A DNA stretch of 64,000 nucleotides from Methylobacter luteus IMV-B-3098 (GCF_000427625.1 NZ_KE386569.1:1557073-1621072); one strand, 5' to 3'. Shown: positions 42,895 through 52,811, numbered from the stretch's first letter. Numbers and translations: made by a program. Notes: generated by a model from the letters alone, not told the origin.

Positions 42895-43136
42895 CTGATG
42901 CTACGCACGGGCAGCTTTTTCATGCCGTTTGCCGTTCCCGGGCACTACAGTTTCTGAGCCTCCTTTACCGAAAGCGACCCAATGCTCGCGTAGGTGCGAA
43001 TTCATTTATGCCCTTTGGGTACTTGTGCCCTTTGGGTATTCGCACTCAATGACTAACAATACGTCTCGGGTCGAATGAATTCGACCCTACAGGCGAGCAT
43101 TTGACGCAGGGGCCACTTATCCGCGTAACATCAGCT
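42894..43136. mobile_element. MITE-like repeat, complete copy 3
   Basis: The copy is bounded by ACTGATGCTACGCA (42894-42907) and CGCGTAACATCAGCT (43122-43136), imperfect terminal inverted repeats. Inside are GTAGGTGCGAATTC, CCCTTTGGGTACTTG, CCCTTTGGGTATTCGCACTC, AATGACTAACAA and GGGTCGAATGAATTCGACCC. It is about 243 bases long with no coding capacity. A second internal-only unit follows directly. Confidence 0.7.
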
Positions 43137-43137
43137 T

Positions 43138-43206
43138 GTAGGTGCGAATTCATTCGCACTGAATGACTAACAAGGCGTCTCGGGTCGAATGAATTCGACC
43201 CTACAG
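43138..43206. repeat. Repeat core without terminal ends
   Basis: The unit repeats the core GTAGGTGCGAATTCATTCGC, AATGACTAACAAGGCGTCTC and GGTCGAATGAATTCGACCC. It lacks the terminal inverted repeats and lies one base after complete copy 3. Confidence 0.75.
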
Positions 43207-43291
43207 AGCTTCATGTGCTCGACAACCGCTCCTGCGTTGCTAAGCCACAAGGATGTGGCGAATGTCGAAAACGCATGGAGCGGTTTTCTAC

Positions 43292-43363
43292 CTACCTCCT
43301 GCATCCCTGCAGTCGTCGGCAACTGCTCCTGCGTTGCTCTACCTCCTGCATCCCTGCAGTCGT
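43292..43363. repeat. Pair of 25-bp direct repeats
   Basis: The 25-base unit starts CTACCTCCTGCATCCCTGCA and occurs at 43292-43316 and 43339-43363, 47 bases apart. Inside it CTGCATCCCTGCAG is palindromic. GCTCCTGCGTTGCT also occurs twice around it. It is too short to be a CRISPR array. Confidence 0.7.
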
Positions 43364-43475
43364 TCGCGGTTAATTTGAGCAATCTACTTCCTCTGACTTT
43401 TATCATATACAGCACTTATTTAACCGGTAAACTCCCAGTAAATTTTCCCTGATTTGGTCATGGACAGAGGTATTT

Positions 43476-44990
43476 ATGAAAAAGACTTCCCTTTGGAAAG
43501 ACGATGCCGAAGCAAGCTCTTACGACTCCCTGCAGGAAAATTGGAATGTAGACGTCGCCATTGTCGGAGGCGGCATTACCGGCCTAACGGCCGGGCATTT
43601 ACTGGCGAAGGCCGGTAAAAGTGTCGCAGTGCTTGAAGCGTTGCAGGTCGGCGGCGGCACGACCGGTTTTTCTACCGGCAATCTTTATTCCATTGTTGGA
43701 GAGCAGCTCCAGAAAGTCCGGTCCAAGTTTGACACGGAAACGATGCGTGCCGTCGTCGCGTCCCGGACCGCCGCTATAGAACAGATAGAAAACACAGTTC
43801 ATGAATTCGCTATTGCTTGCGACTTTCACAGAAGGCCCTGGCGTTTAATATCGGAAACTCAAGACGACACCAGCAGCCTGCAAAAGGAATATGAAGCCTG
43901 CCTGGATGCCGGCCTGGAGGCTTATGTAGATTCCGCTGCGCCCTTGCCTTTCACTATCAGCGCCGCCCTTCGCATTGAGAACCAGGCGCAGTTCAATCCC
44001 ATGCAGTATGCAAAGGCACTGGCCGCGCAGGCTCGGAAGGCGGGCTGTGCGATATTCGAACACACCCCGGTCATCCGCATTCAAGAAGGCTCGCCGAATA
44101 TTCTATACACGGCAAACGGAACGGTAACGGCGGGCAAGGTCATCCATGCGACGCACTCGCCGAAAGGCGTCAAGGTCGTTCACGCCCTGTTAGGGCCATA
44201 CAGGGAATATGCGATTGCCGTAAAACTGAACTCAGGCAATTATCCCGAAGGCATTTTCTGGACAATTCTCGGGACCAGTCACCATTCCATACGCTCCTAC
44301 ACCAGCAGAAGCGGCGAAAACTATCTGCTTGTTCTAGGCGAGCCGCATAAAGTCGGGCACAAAAAGGACAATGAAATCTGCTTTCAAAACCTGGAAACCT
44401 ATATCAGAGCGCGCTTCGATGTTAAATCCGTCGAATACCACTGGAGCGCACAGAATTACAAATCAGCCGATTATCTGCCCTATATAGGCGCCATTAATCA
44501 GAAGTCCGGCGTTTACATCGCTACGGGCTTCGCCACGGACGGACTGACGTATGGCACACTGGCCGCCATGATCATCAGCGATTTGATTCTGGGCAACGAA
44601 AACCCCTGGTCGAAGCTTTACGATCCCCATCGACGCAATCCGCTTAAATCGGCGGGCCGCTTCATAAAAGAAAACGTTCACGTTTTCATGGACTATATGA
44701 AGGATATGCCTTATCAGGCCGAAGCCAAGCGATTTTCCTCGATTATGCCCGATGAAGGAAAGATCGTTGAAATAAAAGGCGAAAAATTCGCCGCCTACCG
44801 GGATGAAGCCGGAGAGCTGCACCAGGTTTCAGCCGTTTGCACGCATATGAAATGCATCGTCAACTGGAACGAGGAAGAAAAAAGCTGGGATTGCCCCTGT
44901 CACGGCAGCCGTTTTACGGTTGACGGCCAGGTGATCGAAGGACCGGCCATAATCAATCTGCCGAAAATGGAAGTCAACAATCAGCATTAA
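43476..44990 (+). CDS. FAD-dependent oxidoreductase with C-terminal Rieske domain
   Basis: The 504-residue protein begins with a Rossmann FAD site (DVAIVGGGITGLTAGHLLAK, VAVLEALQVGGGTTGFSTG) of the DAO/GlpA-like type and keeps the closing FAD motif (GVYIATGFATDGLTYGTLAA). From about residue 420 follows a Rieske [2Fe-2S] domain with CTHMKC (Cys455, His457) and CPCHGSRF (Cys473, His476). This fusion matches the YhfW type. The substrate is unknown; the iron-sulphur part would pass electrons from FAD. Its start ATG 43476 follows AGAGGTATTT. A small membrane protein follows 18 bases later. Confidence 0.9.
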   Translation: MKKTSLWKDDAEASSYDSLQENWNVDVAIVGGGITGLTAGHLLAKAGKSVAVLEALQVGGGTTGFSTGNLYSIVGEQLQKVRSKFDTETMRAVVASRTAAIEQIENTVHEFAIACDFHRRPWRLISETQDDTSSLQKEYEACLDAGLEAYVDSAAPLPFTISAALRIENQAQFNPMQYAKALAAQARKAGCAIFEHTPVIRIQEGSPNILYTANGTVTAGKVIHATHSPKGVKVVHALLGPYREYAIAVKLNSGNYPEGIFWTILGTSHHSIRSYTSRSGENYLLVLGEPHKVGHKKDNEICFQNLETYIRARFDVKSVEYHWSAQNYKSADYLPYIGAINQKSGVYIATGFATDGLTYGTLAAMIISDLILGNENPWSKLYDPHRRNPLKSAGRFIKENVHVFMDYMKDMPYQAEAKRFSSIMPDEGKIVEIKGEKFAAYRDEAGELHQVSAVCTHMKCIVNWNEEEKSWDCPCHGSRFTVDGQVIEGPAIINLPKMEVNNQH

Positions 44991-45008
44991 TTTTTGGAGA
45001 GCCAGGCA

Positions 45009-45341
45009 ATGATCATCGCAGCCATCGTATTGTTTTCACTTGCCGCCCTGCTCGGCATTTTCCTTTTGACCTTCGTGCTGAAAGGAAAAGAAACGCCCAA
45101 AGCCGTTACCTTCACGCATGGGCCATTGGCAGCCATAGGGCTTATCCTGCTTATCATCTATACGTTCCAGCACAGCCCCGCTCCCATAGCAAGCCTGATT
45201 TTATTCGCCATCGCCGCGGCCGGCGGATTCGTCCTGATTGCCCGCGACCTTACCACCAGTTCCGTACCTAAATGGCTGGCCCTGCTTCATGGACTGGTTG
45301 CCGTGGCCGGCTTTATTTTGCTGTTGAAATTCGCGTTCTGA
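45009..45341 (+). CDS. Small four-helix membrane protein
   Basis: The 110-residue protein has four helices (MIIAAIVLFSLAALLGIFLL; TFTHGPLAAIGLILLIIYTF; IASLILFAIAAAGGFVLIAR; WLALLHGLVAVAGFILLLKF). Helices 2 and 4 carry an HG pair (THGPLA, LHGLVA) in equal positions, so it looks like an internal duplication. The His pair could bind heme, as in some small cytochrome b-like proteins, but that is speculative. GGAG lies 9 bases before the ATG. It lies 18 bases after the FAD/Rieske gene and may be its membrane partner. Confidence 0.7.
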   Translation: MIIAAIVLFSLAALLGIFLLTFVLKGKETPKAVTFTHGPLAAIGLILLIIYTFQHSPAPIASLILFAIAAAGGFVLIARDLTTSSVPKWLALLHGLVAVAGFILLLKFAF

Positions 45342-45450
45342 CAATAATTGCAGGGCTCAATTGATCATCGATCCGGGGTGCATCAAGATGTGACTATGCT
45401 TGGCTGACGCCCAGCATTTCGGCGGATGCGGATGCAGTGCAGGAGCGACT

Positions 45451-46644
45451 TCAGTCGCCCGTCAGAACTTTAACCTGATGGCCCGGCATTCTGTTTTCTT
45501 CAATGATCCGCTCTATCAACGGCTCCACGCCGTCCAGCTCATTATCGTAAATGCCGGTCCGGTAAGCATCGCCGTCGGCGCGGGCCGAGGACGTCAACAA
45601 TGGCTCGCCCTTTTCGCTGATATTGACGCGCGTCAACGTGGACAGGCCGGGCTGCAGGGGATTTTCCTTCAGGTCCTTGGGGTCCAGTCCGATGCGCACC
45701 GGCAGGCGCTCGGCGATATGAATGAAGTTGCCGGTCGCGTTGTCAGTGGGCAGCAGCGCGAACGTACTGCCGGTGCCGGGATTGAGCCCCTCTACCCGGC
45801 CATGGTAGATCAGATCCTTGCCGTAGGCGTCGACCCTGATTTCAGCTGACTGTCCGGGGCGGATTTCGGCAATCTGGGTCTCCAGAAAATTGGCTTCGAT
45901 CCAGAGATCATCCAGCGGCACGATCGCAAGAAGAACAGCGCCGGCCTTGACGTTGTCGCCGACCTGAACGCGGCGCTTGGCGACATAGCCCGATGCCGGC
46001 GCGATCACGTTGCGGCGGTGGTAATCCAGATAGGCACGCCGCACATGGCTCTTGGCTTTTTCGACAGCCGGATGGCGCTCGATCGGAATGCCCTGAACCT
46101 GGGCTTCGACACCGGCTTTTTCGGCCCGGATTTCCTGAATCGAGGCTTCCAGTTCACGAATCTTGTCTCGCGCGTTCTGCACCTGCTGGTCGGAAACCGC
46201 GCCGTCCCGCGCCGCCACCAAATAACGCTTGAGATCGTGCTGAACCTGATTCAGCGCGGCCTGCCGGGCGATGATGCGCTGGCTCAGCGTATCGATTTTC
46301 GCGGTCAGCGTGACGATGTCGCGCACGGTCTCGCCCAGTTCGGCTTGCGCCTGCTGCAGCGCGATTTGAGCAATGTTGCCGTCGAGCCGGACCAGCACGT
46401 CGCCTTTTCTTACTGGCTGCGTGTTTTCGGCCAGAATCTCGACGACGGTTCCTTCGGTCTGCGCCTTCAGCGTGACCAGGTGTCCGGTGATGAAAGCATC
46501 GTCGGTGGACACCCAATTCCGGTTGATATACCAGAAATAGCCGAAATAGCCGACGCTTGCCAGCAAAACGATCAACGTAACCAGTTTCAGCCGACGGTTA
46601 CGCCGGCGCATGATTTCTCTGGGTCGAATGGTGTTATTGCGCAT
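45451..46644 (-). CDS. EmrA/HlyD-family efflux adaptor
   Basis: The 397-residue adaptor has one N-terminal membrane helix (LVTLIVLLASVGYFGYFWYI, about 20-39), then the EmrA motif WVSTDDAFITGHLVTLKAQT. Lipoyl halves (GTVVEILAENTQPVRKGDVL and VIAPASGYVAKRRVQVGDNV) flank a long helical hairpin (about 110-210). It links the inner-membrane pump to the outer-membrane factor. The gene lies 8 bases after the outer-membrane factor gene and ends the EmrB-OMF-EmrA operon. Confidence 0.92.
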   Translation of the reverse strand: MRNNTIRPREIMRRRNRRLKLVTLIVLLASVGYFGYFWYINRNWVSTDDAFITGHLVTLKAQTEGTVVEILAENTQPVRKGDVLVRLDGNIAQIALQQAQAELGETVRDIVTLTAKIDTLSQRIIARQAALNQVQHDLKRYLVAARDGAVSDQQVQNARDKIRELEASIQEIRAEKAGVEAQVQGIPIERHPAVEKAKSHVRRAYLDYHRRNVIAPASGYVAKRRVQVGDNVKAGAVLLAIVPLDDLWIEANFLETQIAEIRPGQSAEIRVDAYGKDLIYHGRVEGLNPGTGSTFALLPTDNATGNFIHIAERLPVRIGLDPKDLKENPLQPGLSTLTRVNISEKGEPLLTSSARADGDAYRTGIYDNELDGVEPLIERIIEENRMPGHQVKVLTGD

Positions 46645-46652
46645 ATCTGATT

Positions 46653-48098
46653 TTAATGTTCCCTGGTACCGGCATAGCCGCCGCCCAATGCCTTGATGAC
46701 CTGTACGGCGGCCTTGAAATGTTCGCCTTCCAGAGCGGCCAGCCTAAAACGCTGCTCGTATTCGACGGCGCTCGCCTCCAGCAATTCGCTGCGATCATTG
46801 AGACCGGTACGGTTGAGCGTTTGCGCGAGGCGGCTGGTTTCGGTGATGGCGTCCACAGTCTGACGCTGTTCGGCCAGACGCGCGTCGATATCGCGCCAGC
46901 GGGTCAGGGAGTCGGCCACTTCCTGAACGGCGTGCAGCAGGCTGTTATTGTATCGCTCGACGGCTGCGTCATAAGCAGCCTCCCGATAACTGAGTTCAGC
47001 GCGCAGCCGGCCGCCTTCGAAAATCGGAAAATCGATGGAGGGTCCGACCGCGTAGGCAAGGCTTGAGCCCTGCAGTATGACATCCGTCATGCTGACGCTG
47101 TGCAGCCCGGCGAAAGCGATCAGGTTAACATCCGGATAAAAGGCGGTCTTGGCGACCTTGATGTCCTGGGCCGCAGCTTCCGCGTGCAGCCGTGCGGCCG
47201 TGACATCGGGACGGTGCGCCAAAAGGTGCAGCGGCAAATCACGGGGCAGAGCCAGACGCTTCGGAGAAACACCGCGTCCGACCGCGATATCCCGCCCCCA
47301 GTCAGGCCCCTTGCCGGCCAGCGTGGCCAGCAGATTCTTTTGCAGCTCGACCTCGGCGCGGACGGCGGCCGCGATCTCGCGCACCTCGCCCAGTTGCGTC
47401 TGCGCGTACAGCAACGGCGTCGTGGCGGCAAGACCCGTGTCCACGCGCACCTGTTCCAGTTTCAGCAGATTTTCCCGGTAAGCCACGATCCCCTCGATCA
47501 TGCGCAGTTTTTCCGTGGCGGCCACCAGATCGAAATAGCCGTGCGCAACCGCCACGGACAGCAGCAGCCTGGCGTCGGCCAGTTCGGCCCGGGCGGCCAG
47601 CGCCTCGCCGACGGCCGCTTCCAGGGCCGCCTTGTCCTGCCCCCAGAAGTCAATGTGATAGCGCAATATAAACGGGTTGATCATCAACTTCCGGAAGTGG
47701 TCGCCGGCGAGCTTGGCCTCGGTGCTGTTGGCCGAGAAACGCTGCGCGCTGAAGCTGACGTTGGCGTCGACGGTCGGATATAGCTCGGCCGCCTGCGCAT
47801 CAACCATCGACTGGGATTGGCGCAGGCGCGCTTCCGCGGCCTTGAAGCCCGGATTGTCAGCCACGGCCGCTTCGATCAGGCGATTCAGCTCCGCGTTGCC
47901 GAAGGCTTTCCACCAGTCCTGTTCAGGCCATTTGCCGTGTGATGGCAGCGCTTCGTGCGATGCGGACAGGGTCTGCTCCATGGACGGCATGGGGATCATT
48001 TCGGCGCGCTTGGTTTCTTCCCCAAACCAGGCGCAGCCGGACAGCGCTATTAATAGGACGGTAAACAGCAAGGCGCGGCTTGCATCGTATCTGCTCAT
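46653..48098 (-). CDS. Outer-membrane efflux factor lipoprotein (NodT/OprM type)
   Basis: The 481-residue precursor has a lipoprotein signal (ALLFTVLLIALSGC, Cys21). Two OEP repeats follow, with typical hairpins (LIEAAVADNPGFKAAEARLR; RPDVTAARLHAEAAAQDIKV). This is a TolC-type channel of the RND/NodT class. ATG 48098 overlaps the stop of the DHA2 pump by one base and is preceded by AGAGGAGCC. A longer frame to 48191 has no ribosome site. Confidence 0.92.
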   Translation of the reverse strand: MSRYDASRALLFTVLLIALSGCAWFGEETKRAEMIPMPSMEQTLSASHEALPSHGKWPEQDWWKAFGNAELNRLIEAAVADNPGFKAAEARLRQSQSMVDAQAAELYPTVDANVSFSAQRFSANSTEAKLAGDHFRKLMINPFILRYHIDFWGQDKAALEAAVGEALAARAELADARLLLSVAVAHGYFDLVAATEKLRMIEGIVAYRENLLKLEQVRVDTGLAATTPLLYAQTQLGEVREIAAAVRAEVELQKNLLATLAGKGPDWGRDIAVGRGVSPKRLALPRDLPLHLLAHRPDVTAARLHAEAAAQDIKVAKTAFYPDVNLIAFAGLHSVSMTDVILQGSSLAYAVGPSIDFPIFEGGRLRAELSYREAAYDAAVERYNNSLLHAVQEVADSLTRWRDIDARLAEQRQTVDAITETSRLAQTLNRTGLNDRSELLEASAVEYEQRFRLAALEGEHFKAAVQVIKALGGGYAGTREH

Positions 48099-49678
48099 TA
48101 CGGCTCCTCTGCGAGTAATTCCTGGGCTCTGCGGCGCAGGGATTGTTCCGGCGTGCGTTTGGCGGGCTGCCGGGTCGGATATGCGAACCAAACCAGAATC
48201 GCCATGCCGACAAAGATGCAGCCGGCTATCCAGTAGGCATCGTTGACGGCCCGAATGGCCGAATCGCGCGCGGCCAGTTTCGCGAACTTGGCGAAGGCCA
48301 AGGACTCGGTAAAACCGGCCTCGACCAGGATAGCCAATGACTGATCGTAAATCGGGTCAAAAATAGTGTGCTCTTCGGCGAAGCGCGTCATATGGAACGG
48401 AGCCCGGCGGTAGAAAATAATGCCCTGCGCCGCAATGCCGATGGCGCCGGCCGCGATGCGCATGAGGCTGGCCAATTCCACGGCCCGCCACTGGCGCTCC
48501 GGCGGCAGCCCGTGCAAAAGCAGCGCCGTCAATGGCACAAAGAAACTGCCCAGGCAGACGCCTTCCAGCAGCTTGGGCCAGAACAGCTGATCATAGGCAT
48601 CGCTCACATCGAACCGGCTCAGCCAGAAATAAGTCGCCGCAAAGCCCAGCAAATTAAAAAAAGCCAGCAGGCGCGCATCGAAGCGCTTGACGATTTCATG
48701 AAACACCCCAGAGATAGGTTTCGCGAAAATCGCCATGGGCAAAAACACCAGTCCTGCCAGCCAGGAGGAATAACCCAGCGATAACTGAAGCTGTACAATC
48801 AATAGCGACAGAAGCCCCTGAAAGCACAAAAATCCGGTAAACATGATCAGGGCGCCGATCGTGAAATTCCGGTGCGCGAACAAGGTAAGATCCAGGAAAG
48901 GGTGCTTGATGCTCAATTCCCAGACTATCCAACCCATCAAGGTAATGACGATAACCGCCGTCAAGGTTGTGATATAAATTGAATTAAACCAGTCCCAGTC
49001 ATTGCCCTGGTTCAGCAAGGTCTGAAAACCGCCCATTATGACGACCAGCAGCACAAAGCCGACCGTGTCGAAACGGCGCTGGATCGACTTGTAGCCGCGC
49101 TGGTACAGCAGCGCGCCGACAATGCCGGCAATCGCCAGCGCAATCGGGATATTGAACACGAACAGCCAGCGCCAGCCCAGATTGTCGGCGATCCAGCCGC
49201 CAATCGGCGGTCCGAACGTGAAAGGTGTCAGGGTAAACAGGCTCCAGACGCCGATGCCTAAGGATTTTCGTTTGTCCGGATATTCCTTGATGATCATGGA
49301 CTGGCCCAGGGGCAACGTCAATCCGCCGGAAAACCCGAGCAGAATGCGCCCGGCCAGATAAACGTATAGCGACGTGGCATAGGCGCAGATAACCGAGGCC
49401 AGCGCGAAAACGACGAAGGCCGCCACAAACGGACGGTATTCGCCGATGCGCCGCGACAGCCAGCCGCCCACCGGAAAAGCCAGGGCCAGCCCGATCATGT
49501 AATCGGTCTGGGTCCAGGTGGCGAAGCTGGGCGGGATGCCCAGCCCGCCGGCCACGCGCGGCAGCATGGCGATATAGGCCCCGGCATTGAATATAACCAC
49601 GGCATGCCCCAGACCCATGCAGAGGTTAAACAGGCCAAAACGCCAGCCGCGCAGCCGTTTACTGTAGATGATCGCCAT
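48098..49678 (-). CDS. DHA2-family MFS drug exporter (EmrB type)
   Basis: The 526-residue transporter has 14 helices of the DHA2 type. Motifs include WTQTDYMIGLALAFPVGGWL and SRRIGEYRPF (motif A region), ILLGFSGGLTLPLGQSMII and FGPPIGGWIADNLGWRWLFV (motif C), which are typical of EmrB-like exporters. It would expel hydrophobic drugs or fatty acids with the adaptor and channel encoded next. It is the first gene of the operon. Substrate cannot be read from sequence. Confidence 0.93.
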   Translation of the reverse strand: MAIIYSKRLRGWRFGLFNLCMGLGHAVVIFNAGAYIAMLPRVAGGLGIPPSFATWTQTDYMIGLALAFPVGGWLSRRIGEYRPFVAAFVVFALASVICAYATSLYVYLAGRILLGFSGGLTLPLGQSMIIKEYPDKRKSLGIGVWSLFTLTPFTFGPPIGGWIADNLGWRWLFVFNIPIALAIAGIVGALLYQRGYKSIQRRFDTVGFVLLVVIMGGFQTLLNQGNDWDWFNSIYITTLTAVIVITLMGWIVWELSIKHPFLDLTLFAHRNFTIGALIMFTGFLCFQGLLSLLIVQLQLSLGYSSWLAGLVFLPMAIFAKPISGVFHEIVKRFDARLLAFFNLLGFAATYFWLSRFDVSDAYDQLFWPKLLEGVCLGSFFVPLTALLLHGLPPERQWRAVELASLMRIAAGAIGIAAQGIIFYRRAPFHMTRFAEEHTIFDPIYDQSLAILVEAGFTESLAFAKFAKLAARDSAIRAVNDAYWIAGCIFVGMAILVWFAYPTRQPAKRTPEQSLRRRAQELLAEEP

Positions 49679-49844
49679 GAATTCCTGATTTCTCCTTATA
49701 CTCGAACAGCCTGTCCTTTAAGTATTGCTTCCTGCAAATATCGGATTTATTCCCATCCGTGATGACGCATTGTATCGACAAATATCGATTCGATACAACC
49801 ATGCCATGCCTCTGGTTTTACAGCGTTGCCGCCCAAACCTCACT

Positions 49845-50750
49845 TCAGTTGCCATAAGGCGGCTCGTTTTTCAGGCTTGCCGTTGCCTGGGCCAGACGTC
49901 CCTGTGTCAGACCGATTTCACTAAAAGCTTGATCAAGAAGCCGCGCACCGGTTTCGGCAACCAGCGCCTTGAACGTTTCGGCCTCACGGCTCAGCAGGGC
50001 TTGCGCCGAATCCTCGGCCGAGAAGGCGCGCTTTTCGGTTCTTGCGATCACTCGTCCACTTTGCGGATCGATCAGTTTGATTAAGACCTGTATTGAAGTC
50101 TGCCCTGCAAAAATTTTATAGGTGCCGATGCCCAGTTCCAGTACGGCATCGACCGGTTCTGTAGCACGATAATCGACCGGAGAGATAGCCTGCCCGTACC
50201 ACTGTTCAACAGCCGCGCGCCAGTGGCCGACGTAGGCGGTTCGATCCTGTATCGGAAGGCGATAATACTGTTTGCTCGGAATGGCCTTGATCCCATGCGC
50301 ACTCAGTTGCGATGCCGCTTCCTGCGCCAACGGAAAGGTCGGCGTCCAATTTTCTGACAGAGCGGCGACTTCTTTTAAGCCTGGCTCCTGCCCTTGTGCA
50401 AAAGTCACTTCGGGAACAATATCGTCACCGCCCAGCAAGCCTGAAATCAATACGCCGCCGGGATTCCTGTAGATTTTCTCCTCCAGGAACAGAGGCAATG
50501 CCATGTTTTTAAAATGCCCATACACGGGCATGCGGGTTTCGAGCAGATCGGGAATCACCTCGAGCGGCGGCGATTCCACCGGCACGACAAGCACTGTGCG
50601 GATTTCATCGGTCACGGCGGTCGGCGGCTTTATCGGTTCAGCGGCGCAGCCGCTTAATATAAACAGCAACAGCGACAGCTTTATAAATAAGAAGTCAGGC
50701 TGGTTAGCCAATATTTTTCCTGCGGTTTGGTTAGTCAATTTTTTAATCAT
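49845..50750 (-). CDS. Lipoprotein of unknown function
   Basis: The 301-residue precursor has a late signal (IKLSLLLFILSGC, lipobox Cys at about 35). The body has a beta-rich start (RTVLVVPVESPPLEVIPDLL) and later GIGTYKIFAGQTSIQVLIKL and IDPQSGRVIARTEKRAF, reminiscent of the outer-membrane LPS- or curli-assembly lipoproteins with a TolB-N-like fold, but I cannot name the family. I chose ATG 50750, with GGAGAAGAGCA before it. It has no partner gene nearby. Confidence 0.65.
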   Translation of the reverse strand: MIKKLTNQTAGKILANQPDFLFIKLSLLLFILSGCAAEPIKPPTAVTDEIRTVLVVPVESPPLEVIPDLLETRMPVYGHFKNMALPLFLEEKIYRNPGGVLISGLLGGDDIVPEVTFAQGQEPGLKEVAALSENWTPTFPLAQEAASQLSAHGIKAIPSKQYYRLPIQDRTAYVGHWRAAVEQWYGQAISPVDYRATEPVDAVLELGIGTYKIFAGQTSIQVLIKLIDPQSGRVIARTEKRAFSAEDSAQALLSREAETFKALVAETGARLLDQAFSEIGLTQGRLAQATASLKNEPPYGN

Positions 50751-51246
50751 TGCTCTTCTCCAGACAGGGTTAATGAGTTTTGAGTTCGGGAAACATTTGA
50801 CATAAAACACACGATATAAAGCCAATGAAGATGATCGATGTGATACAGCAACATGCGTGCCAATTTGTAAGTTATTGTATATATTGATTTATTTTTAGAA
50901 TTCAGGTTATGGCGTTGTCTAAATGACATCGCTTTTTCCAGGCAGCGGTTTTGAACTGAAGAAAAGGTACGCGATGCGGACCCTACTGCCGGCTCTGCGT
51001 ATTCGTAAAGGACTGTAGGGCACGCATCGCGTACCTTTTCAAAACCAGCCCGCACTCCAGGCTCCGGGAAGCCGTGAATTTCGCATGAGACAGTGAAAAC
51101 ATTACCCGACCAGGCTAAAAATGATTTGCACAGAGAATATGGATAACGAGAGAAAAACCCTATGGATAATATCAGTCGGATAAAGCTGGACATTGACTTG
51201 TCTTATTGACACACTTTGCATCAAATTGACTACATGTTGTTAAACA
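50751..51246. other. Intergenic region with a large inverted repeat
   Basis: The 500 bases between the lipoprotein gene and norR are AT-rich and include the repeat pair at 50947-51049. I see no gene. A minus-strand frame at 50747-51193 runs through the repeat and has no family features. Confidence 0.5.
50947..51049. repeat. Inverted pair of family B repeats
   Basis: GAAAAGGTACGCGATGCGGA with CCCTAC (minus-oriented copy) is followed, about 20 bases later, by GTAGGGCACGCATCGCGTAC with CTTTTC. The outer bases GGTTTTGA and TCAAAACC also pair. Transcribed RNA would form a long hairpin of about 40 bp. Confidence 0.7.
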
Positions 51247-52791
51247 ATGACTAAATCTCTGGAATTTAAAACCATGGAAGAAGCCATCCGCGCCGTCGTC
51301 TTGAGCCTGACAGCAAACCTGTCCATGAAGGACCGTTACACCGAGTTCCTGAACATTTTCGCGAAAATCACCGGCAACCATGCCTGTGCCCTGCTGCGCT
51401 ATCAGGACGGCGTCTTCGCGCCGGTCGCGACCTTCGGCCTGCTGCCGGAAGTGCAGGAACTGACATTCCGGCCGCAACAGCACCCGCGGCTGGCCGCCAT
51501 CATGCAATCGCGAACCCCGATCCGGTTCGCTGCCAACGACCCCAGGCCCGACCCTTACGATACGATGCTGCTGAATGACGCCGGCGGCCGGCTGGGTGTC
51601 CATGCCTGCGTCGGATGCAGCCTTTATAACGAGAATACTCTGTTCGGCGTACTGTCGGCAGACTCGCTGGAACCCTGTGCGTTCGATCATATCGATGACC
51701 AGGTCTTCCAGACTTTCGCCGCCCTGGCCACCGTGTCATTGCGCTACGAAACCTATATCAGCACGCTGGAGCGCCTGGCAAGGCACCGCGAACTGGTCGC
51801 CAGCGAGCTGGTCAACGAGACATTGCAGCGCAGCAATCAGGCTCTGGGCGAAAGCCCGGCCATGCAGCGCTTGAACCGCGAAATCGACATTGTTTCCAAA
51901 TCCGACCTGACGGTCCTGCTGCTGGGTGAAACCGGCGTCGGCAAGGAAGTGGTCGCGCGCGTCATCCACGCCCGCTCGCTAAGGGCCGGCCAGCCCCTGG
52001 TTTATGTGAACTGCGCGGCGCTGCCCGAGTCGCTGGCCGAGAGCGAACTGTTCGGGCACGTGCGCGGCGCCTTCAGCGGCGCCAACACTGACCGCGCCGG
52101 CAAGTTCGAACTCGCCAGCGGCGGCACGCTGTTTCTGGATGAAGTCGGCGAACTGCCGCTGTCGATTCAGGCCAAGCTGCTGCGCGCGGTCCAGTTCGGG
52201 GAGATCCAGCGCCTGGGATCGGACAAAAGCCACCGCGCCGATGTCAGGATCATCGCCGCAACCAACCGGCATCTCGCCGGGGAAGTCAAGGAGGGCCGGT
52301 TTCGGGCCGATCTTTACCATCGGCTCAGCGTATACCCGCTGCATGTGCCGCCGTTGCGGGACCGCATAGACGACATTGCGATACTGGCCGATTACTTTCT
52401 GGCCCAGGCCCGGGCGCGCCTTGGCCTGGAACAGGTCGGCCTGGCGCCGGCGACCATCGAGCTGCTCAACACTTATCCCTGGCCCGGCAACGTCCGCGAG
52501 CTGGAGCATGTCATCCTGCGGGCCGTTCTGCGCGCCGCTTCGATTCAGGGACGATCGGTGATTCTGGAACCGGGCGATCTCGACATCACAGCCGAAAACG
52601 AAAATCATACGGACGATACGCCCGCCAGGACCGCCGAGCTGCCGCTCGCCCAGGCGGTCGACGTCTTTCAGCGCGAACGCATTCTTGCCACGCTTGCCAA
52701 AGCCGATCAAAACTGGTCGGAATCAGCACGCCGCCTGGGCCTGGACCGGGGCAACCTGCACCGGCTCGCCAGACGGTTGGGAATAAAGTAA
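51247..52791 (+). CDS. norR: NorR-type sigma-54 activator
   Basis: The 514-residue regulator has an N-terminal GAF domain ([40 protein letters not shown]), a sigma-54-dependent AAA+ domain and a C-terminal Fis-type HTH ([20 protein letters not shown]). The AAA+ part has Walker A (GETGVGKE), the sigma-54 loop GAFSGA in place of GAFTGA, Walker B (GGTLFLDE) and a sensor region. The domain order and length fit NorR, which senses nitric oxide through a mononuclear iron in the GAF domain. No norVW or hmp gene is adjacent, so its target is elsewhere. Family B repeats lie on both sides. Confidence 0.88.
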   Translation: MTKSLEFKTMEEAIRAVVLSLTANLSMKDRYTEFLNIFAKITGNHACALLRYQDGVFAPVATFGLLPEVQELTFRPQQHPRLAAIMQSRTPIRFAANDPRPDPYDTMLLNDAGGRLGVHACVGCSLYNENTLFGVLSADSLEPCAFDHIDDQVFQTFAALATVSLRYETYISTLERLARHRELVASELVNETLQRSNQALGESPAMQRLNREIDIVSKSDLTVLLLGETGVGKEVVARVIHARSLRAGQPLVYVNCAALPESLAESELFGHVRGAFSGANTDRAGKFELASGGTLFLDEVGELPLSIQAKLLRAVQFGEIQRLGSDKSHRADVRIIAATNRHLAGEVKEGRFRADLYHRLSVYPLHVPPLRDRIDDIAILADYFLAQARARLGLEQVGLAPATIELLNTYPWPGNVRELEHVILRAVLRAASIQGRSVILEPGDLDITAENENHTDDTPARTAELPLAQAVDVFQRERILATLAKADQNWSESARRLGLDRGNLHRLARRLGIK

Positions 52792-52811
52792 CTGCTATTG
52801 CGAACATTGCC

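Noticed and set aside
43292-43363. Two 25-bp direct repeats as a CRISPR array
   Set aside because: There are only two units, the spacer is 22 bases and shares words with the repeat, and no cas gene is near.
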